Positions 1 through 8,336 of a stretch of DNA of 64,000 nucleotides are shown in pieces. Both the position numbers and the translations under genes were made by a program. A model generated the notes under the pieces. That model worked only from the letters and a program-made list of their open reading frames with translations. It was not told the DNA's origin and did not search any database. Origin of the DNA: Noviherbaspirillum sp. L7-7A (GTDB lineage Bacteria > Pseudomonadota > Gammaproteobacteria > Burkholderiales > Burkholderiaceae_D); contig NZ_JAHQRJ010000001.1 in assembly GCF_019052805.1 (NCBI RefSeq), positions 2,666,001 to 2,730,000 on the forward strand, written 5' to 3'. Numbering within the stretch: the stretch's first letter is position 1; each line of letters starts with the position of its first letter.

Positions 1-1
1 A

Positions 2-688
2 GCCGCAGCGGCACCGGAGCAAGTCAATGCCGTCGAGCATGCCGCCAGCATCCCGGCAAGCGAAGGCAAGGAAGTTGCAACCAAGGAACAGAAGTGGGTC
101 ACCAACTGGCTGGCCAAGCGTTACCGCGTGGCGGGAGATGCCGCCAACATGCTGGTCGGCGCAACCTACCGCACGGCCAGGGAAGTCAAGATCGACCCGC
201 TGCTGGTGCTGGCGGTGATGGCCATCGAGTCCGGCTTCAATCCCTTTGCCGAAAGCCCGGTGGGCGCGCAGGGGCTGATGCAGGTGATGTCCAAGGTGCA
301 CCATGACAAGTTCCAGCCGCTTGGCGGCGTCAAGGCGGCGCTGAACCCGGTGGCCAACATCAAGGTCGGCGCCACCATCCTGAAGGAATACGTCAGCCGT
401 GGCGGCTCGGTGGAGTCGGGGCTGAAGATGTACGTGGGCGCAGCCGCATTCGAAAATGATGCCGGCTATGGCTACAAGGTGCTGGCCGAATACAAGCGTC
501 TCAAGGAAGTGGCCAGCGGCAAGTCCGTTCCCTGGACCACGGCGACCACGGCAACCGTGGCAGCGAAGACGCCGCCCAAGCCGGCAACACCGCCGGCCGA
601 TGACAAGGTGGATGCGCTGACCCAGGCCGAAACGCCGTCGCGGCATGAAAAGACGCAGGACCAGGACGGCATCGTCGCCGCCCTCTGA
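2..688 (+). CDS. Lytic transglycosylase, SLT domain (5' truncated)
   Basis: The reading frame is open from the first bases of the window, so the N-terminus lies outside it; 228 codons are visible. Residues from about 60 to 150 form a lysozyme-like SLT domain: the catalytic glutamate sits in AIESGFNP, followed by the family motif GAQGLMQVM and a conserved NI.VG pattern (NPVANIKVGATIL). Such enzymes cleave the MurNAc-GlcNAc bond of peptidoglycan with formation of 1,6-anhydro ends, in the periplasm. The C-terminal 50 residues are low-complexity, rich in Thr, Pro and Ala. An internal ATG at 128 would cut off part of the domain and is not the start. A hairpin terminator follows directly, so this is probably a single gene or the last of a transcript. 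Confidence 0.85.
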   Translation, partial: AAAAPEQVNAVEHAASIPASEGKEVATKEQKWVTNWLAKRYRVAGDAANMLVGATYRTAREVKIDPLLVLAVMAIESGFNPFAESPVGAQGLMQVMSKVHHDKFQPLGGVKAALNPVANIKVGATILKEYVSRGGSVESGLKMYVGAAAFENDAGYGYKVLAEYKRLKEVASGKSVPWTTATTATVAAKTPPKPATPPADDKVDALTQAETPSRHEKTQDQDGIVAAL

Positions 689-731
689 TCGTCTGATACC
701 CTGGCAAGCCGATAGCCTCACAACCTGAAAG

Positions 732-756
732 CCGCCGGCAGCCCGGCGGTTTTTTA
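732..756 (+). terminator. Rho-independent terminator after the transglycosylase gene
   Basis: A GC-rich stem (CCGCCGG with CCGGCGG, loop CAGC) is followed by a run of six T. It lies 43 bases after the stop codon at 688 and just touches the 3' end of the convergent aminotransferase gene. Confidence 0.8.
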
Positions 757-1920
757 TACCCTGAAAAAGCCGCGCAGCCGGCTTACCGCTTCCTGCAGGT
801 TTTCCATCGATGTTGCATAGGAAACCCGTATGTACTGGTGTGCGGTGTACGGCCCGAAATCCAGGCCCGGCACCATTACTACACCCGCCTCGTTGAGCAT
901 CTGCAGCGTCAGCCGGTCGGCGTCGTCCGACAACGCGCTGCAATCGGCATAGACATAGAACGCGCCGTCGGGCGTCACCGGCACCTTCAATCCCAGTTCC
1001 CGCAAGGCCGGCACGATATAGTCGCGCCGGCGCCTGAACTCGGCCTTGCGCTCCTCATAGATGGCAATGGCTTCCGGCGTGAAGCAGGCCACGCCCGCAT
1101 GCTGGGCAATGCTGGACGCGCAGATGAACAGGTTCTGCGCCAGTTTCTCGATGGCCCGCACCATGTTTTCCGGCACCACCAGCCAGCCCAGGCGCCATCC
1201 CGTCATATTGAAATACTTGGAAAAGCTGTTGATGACGATGATGTCCTCGCCCAGCGACAACGCCGAGAACGGCGCCTCGTCATAGGTCAGGCCCTGGTAT
1301 ATCTCGTCGACGATGGTGAAGCCGCCCTTTTCCCGCACCACGCCGGCGATGCGGCGCAGTTCATCATGCGCGATCGACGTGCCGGTCGGATTGGATGGCG
1401 AAGCCAGCAGCACGCCGCGGGTGGCATCGCTCCAATGTTCCCGCACCATCGCCTCGGACAGCTGAAAACGCTGTTCCGGACCGCTGGGCACCATGCGCGC
1501 CCGGCCTTCGAAAGCAGCGACGAAATGCCGGTTGCAGGGATAGGAAGGATCGGGCATCAGCACTTCGCTGCCCGGCTCCACCAGCGCGGCGCAGGCCAAG
1601 AGCAGCGCCGCCGAGGCGCCGGCGGTGATGATGATGCGGCCGGGCGCGATGTCCAGGCCGTACACCTGGCGGTAATGATCGGAAATAGCATCGCGCAGCG
1701 CCGGCAAGCCGGTTGCGGCAGTGTATTGCAGCTGCCCGTCGGCCATTGCCCGGGTGGCCGCGGCCACTACCGGTGGCGGCGCTGTGAAGTCCGGCTCTCC
1801 GATGCCCATGTGGATGATGCTGCGCCCTTCCCGCTCCAGCCGGGTCGCCATCTTGGCCAGCTCCATGACATGAAACGGTGCGATATGGTCGAGGCGGGAG
1901 GCGAGATGGTTCAGATCCAT
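754..1920 (-). CDS. Pyridoxal-phosphate aminotransferase, class I/II
   Basis: This 388-residue protein has the fold-type I aminotransferase layout: IHMGIGEPDF near the N-terminus, the SPSNPTGT motif in the middle, the aspartate/tyrosine motif IVDEIYQGL, the PLP-binding lysine in NSFSKYFNMTGWRLGW, and RVSYA near the C-terminus. It transfers an amino group between an amino acid and a 2-oxo acid in the cytoplasm; the substrate cannot be read from the sequence. The frame stays open upstream to 2121, but the ATG at 1920 is chosen because family similarity begins there and the upstream part overlaps nusB. It is the last gene of the minus-strand rib-nusB cluster, a common Burkholderiales arrangement. 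Confidence 0.88.
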   Translation of the reverse strand: MDLNHLASRLDHIAPFHVMELAKMATRLEREGRSIIHMGIGEPDFTAPPPVVAAATRAMADGQLQYTAATGLPALRDAISDHYRQVYGLDIAPGRIIITAGASAALLLACAALVEPGSEVLMPDPSYPCNRHFVAAFEGRARMVPSGPEQRFQLSEAMVREHWSDATRGVLLASPSNPTGTSIAHDELRRIAGVVREKGGFTIVDEIYQGLTYDEAPFSALSLGEDIIVINSFSKYFNMTGWRLGWLVVPENMVRAIEKLAQNLFICASSIAQHAGVACFTPEAIAIYEERKAEFRRRRDYIVPALRELGLKVPVTPDGAFYVYADCSALSDDADRLTLQMLNEAGVVMVPGLDFGPYTAHQYIRVSYATSMENLQEAVSRLRGFFRV

Positions 1921-2023
1921 GAACAGCAATCCTTGGCGGTCGGGGTTGGAACAGGAAAATGATGCGGCCGGAGCAGGCTCCGGCCGGAAATGTGATGCTT
2001 GCTGCGCGCTTGCCGAACGCCGC

Positions 2024-2494
2024 TCAGGCGCCGCGGGCGGCGCCGGTTTCCACCGTGCGCACCCTGGCGGCCAGCTTGTCGAGCACGCCGTTGACGTACT
2101 TGTGGCCGTCGATGCCGCCAAAGGACTTGGTCAGCTCCACCGCCTCGTTGATCACCACCTTGTAGGGAATTTCCAGGTGGTGTTCCAACTCATAGGCGCC
2201 GATCAGCAATGCCGCATGCTCGATCGGCGACAGCTGGTCCAGCGGCCTGTCGATCAGCGGCGCGATCTGCGCGCGCAGCTTGACGACATCGCGGATGGCG
2301 CCATGCAGCACGGTGTCGAAATGGGCGGCATCGGCCTTGTCGAAGCCGTGCGCCTGGCGGATATGGGCATCGATCACGCCAGAGTCTTCATTGTTGAGCA
2401 GCCACTGGTAGAGGCCCTGGAGCGCGAACTCGCGCGCGCGGTGGCGCGGGGTGCGGTTCTTGCTGGGATTGGCATGCTGGGATTTCTGGTTCAT
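2024..2494 (-). CDS. nusB: Transcription antitermination factor NusB
   Basis: NusB is an all-helical RNA-binding protein that joins NusE (ribosomal protein S10) on boxA to stop premature termination, mainly in rRNA operons. The protein shows the family signature [15 protein letters not shown] at its start, then [14 protein letters not shown] and [29 protein letters not shown] start at 2527 is also open, but the ATG at 2494 has an AAGG ribosome-binding site about 8 bases upstream, while the upstream codon has none; this gives 156 residues, normal for NusB. It follows ribH closely, the classic ribH-nusB pair, so it is likely co-transcribed with the riboflavin genes. Confidence 0.95.
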   Translation of the reverse strand: MNQKSQHANPSKNRTPRHRAREFALQGLYQWLLNNEDSGVIDAHIRQAHGFDKADAAHFDTVLHGAIRDVVKLRAQIAPLIDRPLDQLSPIEHAALLIGAYELEHHLEIPYKVVINEAVELTKSFGGIDGHKYVNGVLDKLAARVRTVETGAARGA

Positions 2495-2569
2495 AACGGC
2501 CTTGGTCCGCGCCTGGCGGACATACATTCAGATTGATTCAGATTGAGTAAGGAAAAGCGCCCTTGCGGA

Positions 2570-3055
2570 TCACTCTTCTTCGCTGACTTCGGCCAGTTCT
2601 TCCAGCGCCATCGCCAGATTGGCCATCTCGACCGCGACGCGGCCGGCATCCGCGCCCTTCTCGGCCATGCGCACTTCCGCCTGCTCGTCGTTCTCGGTAG
2701 TCAGCACGGCATTGGCGATCGGAATGCCGTAGTCGAGGCCGACGCGGGTGATGCCGGCGCCGGACTCGTTGGATACCAGTTCGAAGTGATAGGTCTCGCC
2801 GCGGATCACCGCGCCGAGCGCGACCAGCGCGTCGAACTGGTGGGTTTCCGCCATTTTCTGCAGCGCCAGCGGGATTTCCAGCGCGCCGGGAACGGTGACA
2901 TGCAGCACGTCTTCATCAGCCACGCCCAGGCGCTTGAGTTCGGCCAGGCAGGCGGAGAGCAGGCCATGGCAGACATCCTCGTTGAAACGGGCCTGGACAA
3001 TACCGATACGCAGGCCCTGGCCGTCCAGGTTGCTTTCATAGATGCCAACTGTCAT
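2570..3055 (-). CDS. ribH: 6,7-dimethyl-8-ribityllumazine synthase
   Basis: RibH condenses 5-amino-6-ribitylaminouracil with 3,4-dihydroxy-2-butanone 4-phosphate to give the lumazine that riboflavin synthase uses. The 161-residue protein has the diagnostic motifs: [12 protein letters not shown], the phosphate-site region [24 protein letters not shown] with the catalytic histidine, and [17 protein letters not shown]. Length is typical. It lies between ribB upstream and nusB downstream on the same strand. Both partner substrates are made by neighbours: RibD for the ribitylaminouracil branch and RibB for the butanone phosphate. Confidence 0.97.
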   Translation of the reverse strand: MTVGIYESNLDGQGLRIGIVQARFNEDVCHGLLSACLAELKRLGVADEDVLHVTVPGALEIPLALQKMAETHQFDALVALGAVIRGETYHFELVSNESGAGITRVGLDYGIPIANAVLTTENDEQAEVRMAEKGADAGRVAVEMANLAMALEELAEVSEEE

Positions 3056-3138
3056 TTTCTTCCTTCGTGCGCCTAAGCGTCATTCGTTGATCAGCGGAGA
3101 CGGCAGCCTGCAGGCTCGCCGTCTCCCAAGTAGTCTGT

Positions 3139-4254
3139 TTAATTTTCCGGGCAGGCCCGAAAGCCCATCACTTCCAAGTCGAAGCCTGTCATGGACGGCA
3201 TTTTCCGCGGACTCGCCAGCAGCGTCATCTTGCCCACGCCCAGGTCTTTCAGGATCTGGGCGCCGATGCCGTAGGTGCGCAAGTCCATGCGCGCGCTGCG
3301 CGACGGCGAGCGCTCCTGCTGCGGCGCGGCCAGCGCCTCGAACTGGGCAAACATCTGGTCGGCCGATTCCTCGCAATTGAGCAGCACCACCACGCCGCGC
3401 TCGGCGGCCTTGATGGCTTCCAGCGCCGAGGCCATGGTCCAGGAATGGGTGGTCGCCTGGCTTTCCAGCAGATCGAGGATGGAGACCGGCTGGTGCACCC
3501 GCACCAGGCTTTCCTGTTGCGGCGACAGCTCGCCATGCACCAGCGCCAGGTGCGCGCCGCGGCTGGGCTTGTCGCGATAGGCGATGGCGCGGAAGGTGCC
3601 GTGCACGGTCTGCATGGTGCGCTCCGCCACCCGTTCGACGATGCTCTCGTGCTGGCTGCGGTAATGGATCAGGTCGGCGATGGTGCCGATCTTCAGGTTA
3701 TGCTCGCGGCCGAATTCGATCAGGTCGGGCAGGCGCGCCATGCTGCCGTCGTCCTTCATGATCTCGCAGATCACCGCGGCCGGCGTCAGGCCGGCCAGTT
3801 CGGCGAAGTCGCAGCCGGCTTCGGTATGGCCTGCGCGCATCAGCACGCCGCCCTTGACCGCCTTCAGGGGGAAGATATGGCCGGGCTGGACGATGTCCGA
3901 CGGTTTCGCATGGCGCGCCACCGCGGTCTTGATGGTGGTGGCGCGGTCGGCGGCGGAAATGCCCGTGGTGACGCCTTCGGCGGCCTCGATCGATACGGTG
4001 AAGTTGGTGCCGTAGGACGTGCCGTTACGGGAAGTCATCATCGCCAGGTTGAGCTGTTCGCAGCGCTCCTCGGTCAGCGTCAGGCAGATCAGGCCGCGGC
4101 CGTACTTGGCCATGAAATTGATGGCTTCGGGAGTGACGAACTCGGCGGCGAGCACCAGGTCGCCCTCGTTTTCGCGGTCTTCCTCGTCGACCAGGATGAC
4201 CATGCGGCCGGCGCGCAGCTCGGCAACGATTTCTTGCGTAGTTGAAAGAGACAT
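3139..4254 (-). CDS. ribB: 3,4-dihydroxy-2-butanone-4-phosphate synthase with degenerate GTP cyclohydrolase II-like domain
   Basis: The N-terminal domain (about residues 5-205) converts ribulose 5-phosphate to dihydroxybutanone phosphate and formate; it has the catalytic acidic loop [26 protein letters not shown] and [16 protein letters not shown]. The C-terminal 165 residues align with GTP cyclohydrolase II (ending [18 protein letters not shown]), but the zinc site of that enzyme, normally SLRCDCG after the VRVH segment, is absent: here VRVHQPVSI is followed by no Cys pair, and the arginine/QEGRG segment is replaced by LLNCEES. The second half is therefore probably not a cyclohydrolase. The ATG at 4254 is used; the open frame upstream lacks similarity. 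Hybrid proteins of this kind (called RibBX) are known in Proteobacteria. A true ribA would then be expected elsewhere in the genome. Confidence 0.92.
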   Translation of the reverse strand: MSLSTTQEIVAELRAGRMVILVDEEDRENEGDLVLAAEFVTPEAINFMAKYGRGLICLTLTEERCEQLNLAMMTSRNGTSYGTNFTVSIEAAEGVTTGISAADRATTIKTAVARHAKPSDIVQPGHIFPLKAVKGGVLMRAGHTEAGCDFAELAGLTPAAVICEIMKDDGSMARLPDLIEFGREHNLKIGTIADLIHYRSQHESIVERVAERTMQTVHGTFRAIAYRDKPSRGAHLALVHGELSPQQESLVRVHQPVSILDLLESQATTHSWTMASALEAIKAAERGVVVLLNCEESADQMFAQFEALAAPQQERSPSRSARMDLRTYGIGAQILKDLGVGKMTLLASPRKMPSMTGFDLEVMGFRACPEN

Positions 4255-4324
4255 AAGACAGTTCCAGGGACAGACCGCTATTTTAATGGATTTGCCTTGC
4301 GGCCCGGCGCTTATTGCCTCCGTA

Positions 4325-5251
4325 TCATTCCGGGCAATTGCTGCGCGCGTCGGCCTGCGACACATTGCTGCCGGGCGCCACGTCATGCGTCAGCCAGACA
4401 TTGCCGCCGATGGTGGAGCCGCGGCCGATGGTGATGCGGCCGAGTATGGTGGCGCCGGCATAGATCACCACATCGTCCTCGACGATCGGGTGACGGGCAT
4501 TGCCCTTGATCAGCGCGCCGGTGGCGTCGGCCGGGAAACGGCGCGCGCCCAGGGTGACGGCCTGGTACAGCCGCACATGCTGGCCGATCACCGCGGTTTC
4601 ACCGATGACTACGCCAGTGCCGTGGTCGATGAAGAAGCTGCCGCCGATCTGCGCCGCCGGATGGATGTCGATGCCGGTGTCGGAATGGGCGATATCGGAA
4701 ATGAGGCGCGCCACCAGTTTGGCGTCGAGCCGGTACAGCGCATGCGCGAGGCGGTAGTAGATGACAGCCACGGTACCGGGATAGCAAAGCAAAATTTCGG
4801 AAATGCTGGTGGCCGCCGGGTCGCCCTGATAGGCGGCCTGCAGGTCGCTGACCAGCAGCGCCCGGATCGCCGGCAACTGGCTGGCGAATTCCCGGGTGAT
4901 CTGCTGCGCCCGCTCGGTGAGCTGGGCGCCGGTGAGCTTGCCGGCATCGGTGCTGAACACCAGCCCGCGGCGGACCTGCTCCGACAGCAGCGACAGCGTG
5001 GTGTTCAGGGTATCGCCGACGAAGTAGTCGATGCTTTCGTCAGTCAGCCCCGCACGGCCGTAATGCGTTGGAAACAGCGCAGCGCACAGCCCCTGCAGTA
5101 TGCCCACCAGCGCCGTCTTGGAAGGCAGTTCGCGGATATTGCCCTGGTACCGGATCTTGTGCGTGACTTCACGCGAATCGCGCAGTTGCGCAACCACGGT
5201 GTCGAGGTTCCAGTGTGCCGGGGCGGAGGCGCCGGGAAGGGTGTCAGCCAT
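4325..5251 (-). CDS. cysE: Serine O-acetyltransferase (EpsC type)
   Basis: The 308-residue protein combines a helical N-terminal half with a left-handed beta-helix of hexapeptide repeats in the C-terminal half. The SAT signature is clear: [31 protein letters not shown], followed by [13 protein letters not shown] and [19 protein letters not shown] (each quoted below the length limit in parts: [24 protein letters not shown]). The enzyme acetylates L-serine with acetyl-CoA, the first step of cysteine synthesis. The N-terminal extension and length match the longer EpsC branch rather than enterobacterial CysE. It sits between ribE and ribB on the same strand, an unusual insertion into the rib cluster; no metabolic link is obvious, and gaps of 70 and 161 bases suggest its own promoter. 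Confidence 0.88.
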   Translation of the reverse strand: MADTLPGASAPAHWNLDTVVAQLRDSREVTHKIRYQGNIRELPSKTALVGILQGLCAALFPTHYGRAGLTDESIDYFVGDTLNTTLSLLSEQVRRGLVFSTDAGKLTGAQLTERAQQITREFASQLPAIRALLVSDLQAAYQGDPAATSISEILLCYPGTVAVIYYRLAHALYRLDAKLVARLISDIAHSDTGIDIHPAAQIGGSFFIDHGTGVVIGETAVIGQHVRLYQAVTLGARRFPADATGALIKGNARHPIVEDDVVIYAGATILGRITIGRGSTIGGNVWLTHDVAPGSNVSQADARSNCPE

Positions 5252-5412
5252 AGTGTGTCCTGTTGGTCTGGGGCTAGTCGATGCATATCGACGGCCTTGG
5301 ATTGCAATGTTTCCGGATTATAGAAGCGCATTGCAAAACGCACAGGAAGCGCCGGGGCAGCAAGGCTGGGCCGAGGCCGCAAGTAATGACGGGGCGCCGG
5401 CCCGGACTCAGT

Positions 5413-6033
5413 TCAGGCCGCGCCCTTGGCGCTCAGCATCCGCTCGACATAACGCGCAATCAGGTCGATCTCCAGGTTCACCCTGCTGCCGGCCTGCAGG
5501 TGCTTCAGGGTGGTGACCTGTATCGTGTGCGGAATCAGGTTGATCGAGAACTCGCTGCCGGCGGCGGTATCTTCCACCCGGTTCACGGTCAGCGACACGC
5601 CGTTGACCACGATCGAGCCCTTGTAGGCCAGGTATTTGCCCAGTTCGCGCGGCGCTTGCACCACCAGTTCCCAGGACTCGCCCACCGGCTCGAAACGGCG
5701 CACCGTGCCCAGGCCGTCGACATGGCCCGACACCAGGTGGCCGCCCAGGCGGTCGGCCAGGGTCAGCGCCTTTTCCAGGTTGACTTCGCCCGGCTGGTCC
5801 AGCCCGGCGGTGCGGTTCAGGCTCTCGCGCGAGACATCGACGTCGAACTGGCTGTCGGTCTTGGCGACCACGGTCATGCAGGCGCCGTTGATGGCGATCG
5901 AGTCGCCGATGGCGACATCGGCCAGCGGCAGGCCGCCGGCGGCTATCGTCAGGCGCACGCCGGCATCGGCGGCGCTGCCCAGGGGCGTCAGGGTCTGTAT
6001 GCTGCCGACGGCAGCGACGATTCCGGTAAACAT
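5413..6033 (-). CDS. ribE: Riboflavin synthase, alpha subunit
   Basis: Riboflavin synthase dismutates two 6,7-dimethyl-8-ribityllumazine molecules into riboflavin and the RibD product pyrimidine. The 206-residue protein starts with the invariant MFTGIV and contains two homologous lumazine-binding barrels: the first carries GDSIAINGACMTV and the second GSIVVNGVSLTVN, with the linker segment LGGHLVSGHVDG between them. The ATG at 6033 is certain because MFTGIV is the universal N-terminus; the open frame upstream is an overlap with ribD. Only 13 bases separate it from ribD, so the two are co-transcribed. In some naming schemes this gene is ribC. Confidence 0.97.
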   Translation of the reverse strand: MFTGIVAAVGSIQTLTPLGSAADAGVRLTIAAGGLPLADVAIGDSIAINGACMTVVAKTDSQFDVDVSRESLNRTAGLDQPGEVNLEKALTLADRLGGHLVSGHVDGLGTVRRFEPVGESWELVVQAPRELGKYLAYKGSIVVNGVSLTVNRVEDTAAGSEFSINLIPHTIQVTTLKHLQAGSRVNLEIDLIARYVERMLSAKGAA

Positions 6034-6046
6034 AAGCAGATTCAGG

Positions 6047-7138
6047 TCAGGGGAAACGGGCAAGGATACGCAAATCCGGACCGAGTTGCTTGACTTCATG
6101 AAAAGCCAGGCGCGGCTGGCCGCCCAGTTCCTGCAGCGCCGGCAGGTCGAACATGCCCTGCGCATCGCCCAGCAGCGTCGGCGCCAGGTACAGCAGCAGT
6201 TCGTCGACACAGCCTTCGCGCAGCAGCGAGCCGTTGAGCTTGAAGCCGGCCTCGACATGCAGCTCGTTGAGCTGGCGCCGGCCGAGTTCCTTCATCAGTT
6301 CCGGCAGGTCGACCTTGCCGTGCGCATTCGGCAGCAGCAGCACGTCGGCGCCGCGCTCGCGCAGCCGGGCCTCTTTGTCGGCATCCGGCTGCGCGGCCAC
6401 GATCCAGGTGCCGCCGCCTTCCAGGATGCGGGCGTCGGGGCTGATCTGCAGGCGGCTGTCGATCACGATGCGCTGCGGCTGGCGTGGCGTGTCGATCGCG
6501 CGCACCGTCATCTGCGGGTCGTCCTCGAGCACGGTGCCGATGCCGGTGAGCACGGCGCAGGCGCGCGCCCGCCACCAGTGGCCATCGTCGCGCGCCTCTT
6601 GCGAGGTGATCCACTGGCTCACGCCGTTATGCAGCGCGGTGCGGCCGTCCAGGCTGGCCGCCGCCTTCATCCGCACCCAGGGACTGCCGCGCTCCATCCG
6701 CGAAAAGAAACCGATGTTCAGCTCCCGCGCCTGCTGCGCCAGCAGGCCGCTTTCGGTGGCGATGCCGGCGGCGCGAAGCTTTGCCATGCCCTGCCCCGCC
6801 ACCAGGGGATTGGGGTCCTGCATTGCCGCCACCACGCGTGCCAGGCCGGCCGCCACCAGCGCGTCGGCGCAGGGCGGCGTGCGGCCATGGTGGCTGCACG
6901 GCTCCAGCGTCACGTAGGCGGTGGCGCCGCGCACATCGTGGCCTCTGGCGGCGGCGTCGCGCAGCGCCTGGACTTCGGCATGGGCCTGGCCGGCGGCCTG
7001 GGTATGGCCGGCGCCAAGCAGCATGCCGTCGCGCACGATGACACAGCCCACGCGCGGATTCGGGGCGGTGATGAACATGCCTTTTTCGGCCCAGTCCAGG
7101 GCCAGCTGCATGGCTTGCAGGTCGGAATTGATATGCAC
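6047..7138 (-). CDS. ribD: Bifunctional diaminohydroxyphosphoribosylaminopyrimidine deaminase / 5-amino-6-(5-phosphoribosylamino)uracil reductase
   Basis: RibD performs steps two and three of riboflavin synthesis. The N-terminal deaminase domain has the zinc motif HAEVQALRDA and PCSHHGRTPPC; the C-terminal domain is a dihydrofolate reductase-like NADPH reductase with VRMKAAASLDGRTAL and an RIVIDSRLQ segment. The start is a judgement: the first in-frame ATG is at 7111, but family alignment needs a few residues before MQLAL, and a GTG at 7138 supplies them (363 residues). Neither has a strong ribosome-binding site. It is the first gene of the rib cluster on this strand. No FMN riboswitch was found upstream; only 34 bases separate it from fimT. 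Confidence 0.93.
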   Translation of the reverse strand: MHINSDLQAMQLALDWAEKGMFITAPNPRVGCVIVRDGMLLGAGHTQAAGQAHAEVQALRDAAARGHDVRGATAYVTLEPCSHHGRTPPCADALVAAGLARVVAAMQDPNPLVAGQGMAKLRAAGIATESGLLAQQARELNIGFFSRMERGSPWVRMKAAASLDGRTALHNGVSQWITSQEARDDGHWWRARACAVLTGIGTVLEDDPQMTVRAIDTPRQPQRIVIDSRLQISPDARILEGGGTWIVAAQPDADKEARLRERGADVLLLPNAHGKVDLPELMKELGRRQLNELHVEAGFKLNGSLLREGCVDELLLYLAPTLLGDAQGMFDLPALQELGGQPRLAFHEVKQLGPDLRILARFP

Positions 7139-7172
7139 GACGGTGTGTTTTGCAGGGGGAGAGGCGGCTATT

Positions 7173-7688
7173 CTAGCAAGCCGACTTGTCGCGTTCCGGG
7201 TTGCAGGCGCGCGGCCGGCCGAGCAGGTTGACGATGACCTTGCGCCTGAGGTCGCCGGCCCTGAATTCCCATGAACCCGCCTGCGCGCTGCCGCTGCCGG
7301 TGCGGCTGCGGCCATTGGCGCCATAGGCAATATGCGGCACGCGGTTGTCGTTGAAATTGCCGGTGATGGCAATGCCGGCAGGCGGCGGCCCATGGCTGGC
7401 CACGATGTCCTCGCCGGCATCCGGCCGCAGGTTGCCATTGCGGTCGACCAGCACCATCCAGCCGCTGTCCCAGCCGGCGCCGCTTGCCAGCAGCACCACC
7501 GGCGTGCCGCGGCGCAGGGCTTCGGAGCGGGTAAGGGTTACGGCGGCGAAGAAGTCGTTGGCGGTGGTGGTGAGCCTTTGCCGCTGCAGCAGCGCCTGCA
7601 GCGATGGCGCCGCCATGCCCATCAACAGGGCGGCGACCGCCAGCACAGACAGCATTTCCAGCAGCGTATGGCCAGCGCGCCGGTTCAT
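7173..7688 (-). CDS. fimT: GspH/FimT-family minor pseudopilin
   Basis: A 171-residue type IV pilin-like protein. It has a short basic leader and the prepilin peptidase site GHTLLEML, in which the glycine precedes the cleavage point and glutamate is at mature position 5, then a hydrophobic helix (about residues 10-32). The globular part shows the GspH pattern of a RSEALRRG segment and a Trp-containing strand (SGWMVLVDRNGN), ending with GRPRACNP, common in FimT/FimU. These proteins prime pilus assembly in the inner membrane. It overlaps pilE by four bases (ATGA), so the two are translationally coupled; it is the last gene of the pilV-W-X-Y1-E-fimT operon. Confidence 0.87.
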   Translation of the reverse strand: MNRRAGHTLLEMLSVLAVAALLMGMAAPSLQALLQRQRLTTTANDFFAAVTLTRSEALRRGTPVVLLASGAGWDSGWMVLVDRNGNLRPDAGEDIVASHGPPPAGIAITGNFNDNRVPHIAYGANGRSRTGSGSAQAGSWEFRAGDLRRKVIVNLLGRPRACNPERDKSAC

Positions 7689-8134
7689 GGCCAGCAGGCG
7701 GCAAGTTTGCCGTCGGCCCGCCGCTGGCCGCGGCTGTCCAGCCGCAACACGCCGCAGTCGGGGTCGGCATGGTTGGCCCGCGCGCCAGGGCCGCCGGGAT
7801 GGGCGACGACGCTGACGCAGCGCGCCAGGCTTTCGCCGTCGCAGGCGGTGGCGCTGAGAAGATAGGCGCTGTCGGCCGGGCTGGCGCCGGAATGCCATTT
7901 GAAGGGACCTGGCGCCGCGGCGTCGAAGGCATGATAGCGACCGTGTCGTGAAAAATGGCGCTCCTGCTGCTGCATCAGCATCAGCAATGCCGACCTGGCC
8001 TCGGCCCGGCGCTGGCTGCGCGCCAGGCTCTGCCAGCTTGCCGCGCCAACAGCCGCCAGCGCCGCGCAGAGCGCCAGCGCCATCAGCAATTCCGGCAGTG
8101 TATGGCCGCCAGCCTTATCGTTGCGATGCCGCAT
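7685..8134 (-). CDS. pilE: PilE-like minor pilin
   Basis: A 149-residue protein with a prepilin leader, cleavage motif GHTLPELLMALAL (glycine at -1, glutamate at +5) and hydrophobic N-terminal helix. The region QQQERHFSRHGRYHAF matches the alpha-helix/first-strand boundary of PilE minor pilins, and paired cysteines occur near the C-terminus as in the D-loop. The start at 8134 is supported by a GGGAGG ribosome-binding site ten bases upstream. That site lies inside the last codons of the apparent natural 3' end of pilY1, as usual for this operon. Its first residue at the cleavage point is Thr-Leu-Pro rather than Phe-Thr-Leu, an uncommon but accepted variant. Confidence 0.82.
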   Translation of the reverse strand: MRHRNDKAGGHTLPELLMALALCAALAAVGAASWQSLARSQRRAEARSALLMLMQQQERHFSRHGRYHAFDAAAPGPFKWHSGASPADSAYLLSATACDGESLARCVSVVAHPGGPGARANHADPDCGVLRLDSRGQRRADGKLAACWP

Positions 8135-8336
8135 TGCGCATGGCCTCCCAGTCTACGACTTCGCGCCATCCCAGGCGGCCGGCGCGCGACCTGCGCACCA
8201 TGGAGGCCACTGGCTGCCCGCCGGCACTGCCTCCCAGGACGGTGTGGCGTGTTCCGACAATTCCCGCGCCGGCGCCGCCAGCCGGCCATGGCTGTGCCGG
8301 CTGGCGCTCCGCAATGACGTTGAGCGTCCGTGCAGG
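8115..8336 (-). pseudogene. pilY1: In-frame 3' continuation of pilY1 beyond an amber codon
   Basis: Directly after the TAG that ends the annotated pilY1 frame, the same frame continues for 73 codons to a TAA at 8115-8117. The translation (TLNVIAERQPAQPW..., then GIVGTRHTVLGGSAG and RRSRAGRLGWREVVDW) reads like the usual PilY1 C-terminus, in which RxxRxxWREI/V-type residues end the protein. The extension also joins pilE in the overlapping fashion of intact operons. The amber codon is therefore probably a recent nonsense mutation, a base-calling error, or a suppressed stop. It has no plausible start codon of its own. Confidence 0.7.

Noticed and set aside
4255-4324. FMN riboswitch before ribB
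   Set aside because: Only 70 bases separate ribB from the acetyltransferase gene and none of the conserved RFN blocks is present; the same is true upstream of ribD and ribE.
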